A DNA stretch of 64,000 nt from Strobilurus pachycystidiatus. Its lineage: Eukaryota > Basidiomycota > Agaricomycetes > Agaricales > Physalacriaceae. Positions within the stretch are counted from its first letter, which is position 1; each line of letters starts with the position of its first letter. Location of the stretch: assembly GCA_019915135.1 (NCBI GenBank), contig JAHLMK010000012.1, positions 1,116,001-1,180,000 of the forward strand. Reading direction: 5' to 3'. Both the position numbers and the translations under genes were made by a program. Below, in pieces: positions 56,209 to 64,000 of the stretch. Below the pieces are notes generated by a model, which saw nothing but the letters and a program-made list of their open reading frames with translations, did no database searches and was not told the DNA's origin.

Positions 56209-59200
56209 ATGCCCAAGATCCTACCCACCCAGCAAGGAAGTTCGCGCGGAACCACCAAACGTTATGCACCAACAAACGTCGGCGACCCATCTCACACACA
56301 AGACTGGGAGACAGCGGGAATACGGTACAAATCCACGGTACGGTCGTTCTCTAGTCGGACGAGGTTTCTCTCTAATATGCCTTTTTTCCAGAAGACTTCT
56401 GTTGAATTGCGCTTCCTTGCAAGGGAACGGGACGACCTCGGCCTGCACCCTGTGACATACGAACGCGCCAAAGTAGACTGAGAGAATCGCGCGGCGCGCC
56501 AGGAACTCCGCAAGTGGGATATGGACCTGGAGAGAGATCCCATCGAGTAAGTCTTGACTGGCATGATCATCGTGTAGGGGGTTGACACGTCGAACAGCCC
56601 GCCCCCACTCAAATTTCTCATTGATACACACGAGCATAGCTTCACCGTCCTCCACGCAGATTCACTTCCGCCACTTCCGGGGAAGCCACCGAGCCACGAG
56701 AGGCGCCGAATACGTAGCATCGAGCTTGAACTCCTTGTCGGTTGTTACTGGTCCATCAACGCTATTCCTTACACCGGATTTCTTCCTTGCGATGCATACC
56801 GGGTGTGCTTCAATGATTCACTTTTCGCCTGCATCTTCCAGCGCAAATGGGAGATAGCCACGCAGCCCAACCAGGACGGAACTTGGCAGCTAGATCCCCG
56901 GACCATCGAACAGTGGCGAATGCTTGAAAGAATCCTCCTGACTTTGAGAGAAATCTTGAGTCGTCTGTTGGGCGGTCGCTTGAGTCCACAACATCTTGCA
57001 GCTCCAGGCCCAGCCAATTATCTCTATCACCGACCCCTAGCCGACCCCATTATCCTGCAGAAACGGTTGATTTGCAGTCGTTGGGCCTTTGTGCTGCTTG
57101 GTGCCGAGATCTCCTACTTATACGCTCCGTTTTTTCCAAAACCACAGATGGTTGACGACTTGGCGCAGGAAATTGGGTGGGCCTTTCCTGGTGATGATGC
57201 TGCGGTGCAGGACATACTGCAATGCTGGATTTTCCTGCCCTCCACAGGTTTCTACAAAACCGCGCCGGCGGGGGGTTACAACAAGAGCGACGGGCGAACA
57301 TGTGTACCTCGCTTCGGTGTTTTCGTCAACGCACAGACAACGGACATCTCTCGTGGCTTCTGGCATTACGAATGCTTTCGGGTGCCTGTTTGGTTCTGGT
57401 GGGGCAATCGCGTTCATACCCTCTCGTCTTCAGATGCTTTCTTCACACGGCGGTATGGATTTCACAAAGAGACAGTCAAGACATACCTTGCCATGGATGC
57501 ACGTCCTCTCAAAGAACTTGAAGCCGGCATGTACTTCGAGAAAGTTCGCTTCACCCGTGGCTTTCACCATCCGTTCAGTCGTGCCAAGCAGCTGATCACC
57601 GCCACATCAGACTTTGCGCCACAAACCGATGAGACCTGGAGCGATTTTTTCGTCCGACGGGAAAGAACGATCCTGGGTATGATCGTTCCATCCTTGCAGA
57701 AAGCTGTCCTACATGAGCGCCAGCAGCAGGCCGAACTTCGAGGATTTCAAGCTCCTTCACGCGTCTTCCAGTGGAAACTACGAATGACCACTGTGGCTGG
57801 AACATCACACATGTCGCATCGCGTACGCGTCTTGGTTGGGGCTCACAAAGCCGGGCGCGTTTGGGCCAAGTTCCTCCCAACCCAGCGGGTATATTGCGCG
57901 ACTTTTGATGAGTGGGATTTGTGCGAAGAGTTGAGCTTGGAGCAAGAGGCTGCTGTCCTGCCGCTCAGACAGATCGTCGATGGTGTCTCGGACGGCAATG
58001 ATGCAGGGTGCCTCGACGCTATGTTGGAGGATGTAGGAAGTGGTGATGGGGGTATGGAAAACGGTGTTGAGTTTGCCGGTCCTTGCTCAGCGACCGAACC
58101 CACCGAATTTGACGTTCTAGCCCTGGAGGAGGGAGAGATTGACGAGGAATATGCTCCTCTAATGTCACATGGCGAATATCGTCGACTATTTGCTTTGCAT
58201 CCACCAGCTCTCCAGACGCGGAACATCGATGTCCTCCCCTTTGGTGGCATTCTCACTCAGATCCACGGGATGCTGCTTCCACCTTCCCTCTTCCTGCCTC
58301 CTTCATGTGCAGCTCCACTCCCTCTATCTTCAGCCACTAGTCCCCACTATAAACGCTGCCGGCGATTCTTGGCATGTGGTTATGGCGTGCATGATCCAAA
58401 CTATTCACTGTCCCATGGGTCGTTGGAAGATCTCGAGGGATACTTGGACCTTTATTCACACTACACTGGGCACGGTAACACTCTACCGCCCAATCCTCTG
58501 GCACAATTCTGCGATCTATCCACACCCCATGCATCTCCTCTACGGCCACAGGTTCTGAACCAAACCGTGATTACCAAGTTGTCTTACACATTCCTGGAAG
58601 AGAGTGTCTATCAGATTGTCTTGGTCGACTGCCCAGCCCTTGAGGATCTGCGGATTCTCGTCTTTCGTGCCACGGACGTTATCTTATTCTTGCGACAGAT
58701 TTCGTACCGTACGCCGGAGGATGCTTTAACGATGCTCACAAGCTTAGGCATTCAATTCTCCTTGGCAATAGAAGCAGTTGGGCACCGCCTTGAGCGCCCT
58801 CTTCCCGTTTCGGTTATTCCGACATGACATCACCCTTTCCGGCCTACAGTATACGACTATCAGCAATACCTTGCTCGTCGTACGGCACTTCTATCGCACA
58901 CCAGTGTACTGCGGGCGGCGTTGATGGCAGGAAAGATATTCTGGCGGCTTGCCATGGAACATGTAGAAGATTCATCCATCATCCTGACGGGTCCAGGGCG
59001 CAAGGTGGAGGTTACAGGTCAACGATCCACTCTCGCAAGTGGCGTGGTACTGTGCGAGGAACGATTGACAGACGACCAGATTGACATCATCTGTGGGGTC
59101 TATTGTGTCGTGGATGCCCGCTATCCACATGATCCTGCATACATATCCTGGTTCCCTCGCCAAGGTGGATGGCGGGCCAGTGGTTTCAATGTTGGCATGT

Positions 59201-59382
59201 GGACGGAGGACGCTGAGTCGTGGTATCAGTCTCGGGTCAAATCCTACCTCAACGCGGAGAAGGGTCCTCTAAAACAAGGAGATTGGGAGCGGAGTCTCAG
59301 GCTGAATAGGGAGGCAAAGAAGGTGGCACATGGGCTGAACGTGTTTTGTGAAGAGAAACTGGCTCCTTACGTTCACTCATAG
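56209..59382 (+). pseudogene. Large Agaricomycete-type protein gene with two in-frame TGA
   Basis: Exons 56209-56546 and 56598-59382 give 1,041 codons, of which two are TGA: at 56479-56481 (KVD*ENRAARQELRKW) and at 58825-58827 (VIPT*HHPFRPTVYDYQQY). Coding character is unbroken on both sides, for example CYWSINAIPYTGFLPCDAYR, RILLTLREILSRLLGGRLSP, GFHHPFSRAKQLITATSDFA, RVFQWKLRMTTVAGTSHMSH, FRATDVILFLRQISYRTPED and PAYISWFPRQGGWRASGFNV. Both TGA codons could derive from CGA by one C-to-T change. Either the gene is newly inactivated, or the positions are assembly errors, or they are read through. Two shorter products (56599-58824 and 58921-59382) remain open. The family is unrecognised. Confidence 0.7.
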
Positions 59383-61369
59383 CATCCAAGGCATTTTGTT
59401 GTATTGTTGTGTGTTGTACTCATATGTATTGCTTGAATTGTATGCTCTTAGGCTGGATGGACGGGCACCTGTGCTGAGCGCGCTGATGTGCAAGTTCGGA
59501 ATAGACCTCTGAAAAGAAGCTATTGTCTAACCACACTATCAATCCTTATCACAACTAGTACTCCTTGTAAGGGAGCTGGGGTGCACAAAGGTTCGAGAGA
59601 ACAAGGTGCTTTTGGGTAATGGAGAAATAGAGATGTATTCCGAATCGCTGTAGTTAAACTACGAGTTGTTTTTGGGGGTGTAGGGATTCTGATCGAAATG
59701 ACACAAGAAAACCTTGAAGTCGTAGGCCGAACCTCTTGACGTATGAAGACCTTAAACAGCGCGAGGCAATGTAGCTTCTACCTATCAAGTGCTCTGGTGT
59801 ACAAGGACTTTGTCTTGGAATCGTCAGGCCGCTACCGCAGGTTTTACGCCACTGGACTGCTAACGATAAGGACTCCTTCTTGCACTTAAACCAAACTTCT
59901 AGTGTCTTGCACCGGGACCAAAGGTTCCGAAAGGTGTCTCAGACGTTGACAACACTCGTTCAAACTCGACTTATTCCTCAAAGGGAAGTACTTCACGAAA
60001 GAGCGTGAGTGCAGGGCAGAACCACTTGCAAACCGGCCTTCTTGCGAATACAAGGTTCTAACACCAAGTAGATTCGTTGGTACTTGACTTGGTACGTCGG
60101 AATAAGGTTCTTTCGAGTCTTTCAAGGAGTTTGGCAACACCTGATGTCTTTAAATCTTGGAAAGGTCTTTGGGGTCTTTGGGTACTTTGCAGAAATGAGT
60201 CGAAACTCGAGATAGATTCACTACAACGGCTGCGTCTGACTAGCGGCTACTGGAGGGGGCTCTAAGCTACCGAAATATGGGTCCTTTGGGCCCTTTTATA
60301 CTACTGGTGGGTTCCTACTGAGTAAGCATCTATTCTAGGATCGGATACATCGGACTTTCGAGTCATACAAGTGCTGGATTCTTATTGGCTATCCCTGGTC
60401 GAAACAACTGCGGACAGGCCGCTTGGTCCTTTAGCCATATACGCCACCTTGGCGGTATGGTACAATCCTTGTGCCCAGGAGATCAAGGTCCGATAAGGAC
60501 TTCGATCCTTAGGTATCTTTATGTTGCAAGGTCCTACGGACACCTGCTTTCTTGTGGATAGGTTGGATGGAGATCGTTAAGAACGTCCTTTCGAGCGCAG
60601 ACACTACAGGGGAGTGCTTTCTTAAAGTGGTAATACACCCTGCTTTCGGGGTGGTCCTTGATCGTGGATCATGATCGATCGGCATAGCGGAAGGCGTCGG
60701 TTCGGAGTCCTTGACAGCTCCGAAGATTGTTTCCCCAAAAGGGTTGTGACGTCCTTGAACTATTTCGGGACCTTCCAGGTCTTTGGGTTGAGGTGCGCAG
60801 GTCTTGGGTCGCTCGAACTGAACCGCCTGGAGACCTTTGGACCCTCCTTGGGTGCGAATGGTTATAGCACATCGTCTGTAGTACAAGGTACACGCAAAGG
60901 TACGGGATCTTGAAAGGGATCCAACGCGCGGATAAGGATATTCGGATGAAGGTGATTGAAGGTTTCGATCGCGCCTGTCCTAAAGGACTTGTTAAGGCGC
61001 CTGGACCTTGTCCTGGAGGCTTGCCCGCGTCAAGGCAGTAACTCCTGCGTGCTCTATCCTAAGTACTTGACTGGAGGTTCCTAAGGTCTTTGGGCTGTTC
61101 AGGAATCGCAAAATTCCCCGTTTCTAGTACTGGAATAGTACCCTGCGTATCAGCGCGAGCGGGAATCTGTAACTGGGGGCACAAATACTCGTGTCCGCCA
61201 GCGGTGTAGTGAGGTCTGCTCGGAGAAACCTGGATGCGCCGGCCCGAGATGGTTAGCCCGCCGGCATATTGGTAGGATGCTGCAGGCGGAGTTTGAGGTA
61301 AACGCTCGCATCAAAGACACTGCCACCCATCCTAGGTTGACTTCGATCTAACCGTACTCCTCAGCGGAG
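59383..61369. other. Gene-free block rich in AAGG/CCTT
   Basis: No credible coding frame in ~2 kb. Words such as AAGGTCTTTGG, GGTCCTTTAG, AAGGACTTCGATCCTTAGG and CCTTGGGTGCG recur densely on both strands, well above what the rest of the window shows. The arrangement is irregular, not a simple tandem. It may be an old, decayed mobile element with a biased sequence. Confidence 0.5.
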
Positions 61370-62147
61370 ATGTCGTACCCATCTACTAATCACCAAAAAC
61401 CCTACGTCTCTCCTCCTCGACCGCCTGTAAATCGGGGTGCCTATCGAGCACCAAGGATTATGCCTCGGCCGACCGGCAGTCTTGCTGCCATGACCGCCAG
61501 TAAAGGATACGGGGCTGTCCCAGAACCGTCAGAGGGGGAAGTCGCGAAAGACTCGTTGCGCGCCTTGATCAAAAATCTATCCGAGCTCCATGAGAGACTG
61601 TGTATAATGTTCCCAAAAGGTGTGAGATTCGACTTTCACCTGTCACTGGGAACTGACGTCTCTAGGAAAAGCCACCACCCGTTCTCAAGAGGCCAAACCT
61701 GACCGCAAGGACGAGTCTGGGGAAGATGGTGACTTTGAAGCCAGTGCGCGCGAACTACACCCGGACCTAGTCAAGTGGATGGAGAAGACAGGGAGGTCTG
61801 AGCGCAGATGGACGAACTGTTTCCATGCACTTGGGGTGGATTCTCCGGTCAAATTACGCTTTCTGGCTCAGGGTGAGCAAGCACTTCCTCATGATGTTAT
61901 CTGACTAACCAGTTGTGGCGCAGTGCTCATTGAAGACCAAGACAGCAGTGCCTGCGACGGTCCCATCACAGAAGCGGTGTGGAATGTGTTCATAAAGGCC
62001 TTCCCAACCTTGGACGAACCCAACGAAGAGTACAAGCTGAGGGATGACCTGCGGGACCTGCTTCGCGATGATGAACTGCTGGTCGAAGACATTCAAGAGA
62101 AGGCAGAGGACGAGGAGGAGGAGAGACGCCTGCACATCGGGAAATAG
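61370..62147 (+). CDS. Small hypothetical protein (226 aa)
   Basis: Exons 61370-61619, 61666-61872 and 61924-62147 join in phase to 226 residues. The N-terminus is Pro/Arg-rich and disordered (SPPRPPVNRGAYRAPRIMPR); then RALIKNLSELHERLCIMF and ARELHPDLVKWMEKTGRSER, a folded-looking WTNCFHALGVDSPVKLRFLA and VLIEDQDSSACDGPITEAVW, and an acidic C-terminus (DLLRDDELLVEDIQEKAEDE). Cys/His metal sites are absent. No family is recognised. Being next to the large pseudogene may or may not be meaningful. Confidence 0.6.
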
Positions 62148-62539
62148 AGAATAGAACAAACCGCGATATCTAATAAAGTTGTATATGCAATATCATAGTA
62201 CAGTGAATCTGCGTTACAGGCGTATGGACAACAAACAAGCCGCGGGCAGGTTTGGGGGAGTCGGTAGCGCCCATGTTTCTCCTGGGGGCACATTGATTAG
62301 GAATGCTGCCAGGCATAAGCTGGTCTGTCAGCAGACTCATAAGGATTGCGGGCAGGCATGAATCAGTCTGCGAGCAGATTCATCAGAAATGGCGGCAAGT
62401 GTGGATGGACTGGTCAGCAATTCAGGAGTCATCATTGACAAGAAAGATAAACATTGAACAGTGGGTAGGATAGAACATAGATGTACAATTCTGAGATAGC
62501 TAAGTTGGAATACATATTTGTAGGGGGTCGGGTCGGGTC

Positions 62540-63980
62540 TCACGCATTATTTTTGTCGCCATCTTCATCTTCTTCTGCATCCTCGTCTTCCTCACACTGA
62601 TGATCGATGGTCAGCTCCTTCGCGTTCTCGAGCTCTGTTTTGATGATGTGCCACTCCTGCTTGATCGCGGTCCCGGCGTCTACTCGATCCTTGTCATGCT
62701 CGTTCGCGCTGTGTCCATCTGCGTGCTCTTCCTGCCTGATCTTGACCATCTCACTGGTTATCGCAGCCCAAACACCTGGTGTGAATATGAGTCCGGTCCG
62801 GCCAGTGGACTCGAAGGGATGTGACAACTCACGTTGACTCCTCTGGAGACTGGTGGCGAAGGATTTCACCTTCGCTATAAGAGATTGTCAAACAAAGTTC
62901 AAGTTGTGTACCGTGAGAAAGAAGCGTACCATTGGCGTCGTCCAATTTCTTGTTTGCAATGTCGCGAGACCGGTGCATTTCTTGCTCTAGGTAGCCAACG
63001 TCTTGCCGAAACTTCTCAGTCAATACTGAGGGGCATGAGACTGAAGTCAAATGTGTGCGAGGCCTAGGCCAAAGAGCTTGCCTTGAGACTTGCGGAGTTC
63101 CTTCTCCAATTGCCTCGTCTTCACTAAGTATGACCGGAATGGCTCATCAGAGGTGAGTCGTGAAGATAGTAAGGGAAAACTCACCATTGGCTGCCTCGAG
63201 TTTGGCTGCACTGTCACCTGGGTGTGGAAATTCGGTACAATATAGACTCTAGACTAAAGGTTCTCACCAAGGGCCTCTTGCGTGGCGCTCTCATGTTTCG
63301 CCTTGGTAGCGTCTAGCTCTAGCCTTAACGATTTTGAAAGTTCTAGTATAAGTAAGGTTAGTATGTTTAATGGAAACGCATAGGATGGACAGGACCTTGC
63401 GCCTTTTCCAAGTCATTCGTCAAAACTCGAACCTGGTCCGTGGATTGCTGGAGGTCAGTACGCAGGGAATCAACATCGCGTTGCAAGTCTGAGTTGTCGC
63501 CTAGGTTATAAGTTGGTCAATTGGCAGGAAGGAGACGGCGCACAACAACATACCGTTCAATACTTGCACTTGAGTGCGAAGGTCTTGAAGAGTTCCTGAG
63601 AATCAAACTTGAGTGTGGGACGATACAGCAAGGATGGAGCCAGTGGAACCTGCTAGCTCTTCAGACCTTCGGGCCTCAAGCGCGGCAAGCCGCCTCTTGA
63701 GTTGGGCCAAAGTTGTCACCGGGACTTCTGATGCATGACTGGCATGTGAGGCAGAGAAGACGGAGGGTTGGGGAGAGTTAGCGGGTGGAGGTGCATTGGA
63801 GCGAAGTGCGCGTTGAGAAGTGCGTGCGGCGGGCTTGGGGAGTCGAGGTCCAGTGGAAGGACGAGAGGAAGAAACGTGTGACATTCTGGGTGGAGCTGGC
63901 GCGACGCTGGACGTGGACAGGCTGTGCCCGAGCCTTGGTCGCTTGGCAGGTGGAGCGTTGGTGTCTGTCCAGGTTTGCAT
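62540..63980 (-). CDS. Coiled-coil protein, unrecognised
   Basis: Read from MQTWTDTNAPPAKRPRLGHS at 63980 through about seven small exons to a stop near 62540; roughly 360 residues. The first ~100 residues are Ser/Pro-rich with PPAKRPRL as a likely nuclear signal. Then heptad-type helices follow: LAQLKRRLAALEARRSEEL, NDLEKAQ.LSKSLRLELDAT, KFRQDVGYLEQEMHRSRDIA, and a last exon RELSHPFESTGRTGLIFTPG..WAAITSEMVKIRQEE with an acidic tail of Asp/Glu runs. Small exons of about 30-100 nt fit a coiled-coil gene. The last exon's non-coiled part could be a partner-binding region. Exon borders in the middle are approximate. Confidence 0.55.
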
Positions 63981-64000
63981 TGAGTGGGTTGGGATGTCAG

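Noticed and set aside
58825..58827. TGA read as selenocysteine
   Set aside because: Selenoproteins are not expected in Agaricomycetes, there is no redox motif around the codon, and a second TGA exists upstream.

Overview
The window is nuclear DNA of a filamentous basidiomycete, most likely an Agaricomycete. Nearly every gene is broken by short introns of about 45-120 nt with GT/AG ends. The protein set is fungal (RRS1, PKR1, SUR2, POL2, TFIIB, ULA1, a 2-oxoadipate dehydrogenase E1). The hypothetical families and the BED-finger hAT transposases look like the multicopy families common in mushroom genomes. Exon joins given below were worked out by eye from reading-frame continuity and splice signals; totals divisible by three were used as a check where stated.

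Layout. 1-2.9 kb: no gene; two diverged copies of a ~145 bp block and a degenerate tandem array built on one of its motifs. 2.9-15.4 kb: a GC-rich, simple-sequence-rich housekeeping block with a mitochondrial PPR-like protein (-), DHTKD1-type 2-oxoadipate dehydrogenase E1 (-), RRS1 (-) and PKR1 (+) sharing a short bidirectional promoter, and a RING-CH membrane protein (+). 15.9-16.9 kb: an alpha/beta-hydrolase relic. 17.1-29 kb: a single-pass membrane protein (-), an isochorismatase-like hydrolase (+, four exons), TFIIB (-), the NEDD8-E1 subunit ULA1 (+), a PhzF-fold protein (-), a protein kinase with an N-terminal helical bundle resembling MLKL (-), and an unrecognised acidic protein (-). 29.7-42 kb: DNA polymerase epsilon POL2, sphinganine C4-hydroxylase SUR2 and a polyQ/RGG protein, all on -.

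43-64 kb is repeat-rich and accessory: a 3'-truncated hAT transposase, GATCCG-rich fold-back segments, a tRNA-like sequence, an unrecognised gene (-), a 150 bp-arm inverted repeat, a second hAT whose transposase ORF is intact, a 125-residue chromodomain protein (-), a two-gene set of unrecognised Agaricomycete-type proteins (the larger one carrying two in-frame TGA codons), a noncoding block rich in AAGG/CCTT, and two further hypothetical genes.

Functionally the left two-thirds is ordinary metabolism and information processing (mitochondrial lysine/tryptophan catabolism, ribosome assembly, V-ATPase assembly, transcription initiation, neddylation, leading-strand replication, sphingolipid hydroxylation). 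The most interesting unexplained material is the hAT, inverted-repeat and chromodomain neighbourhood at 43-54 kb, the MLKL-like kinase, and a family of tRNA-like elements at 6.6, 11.2 and 46.2 kb.
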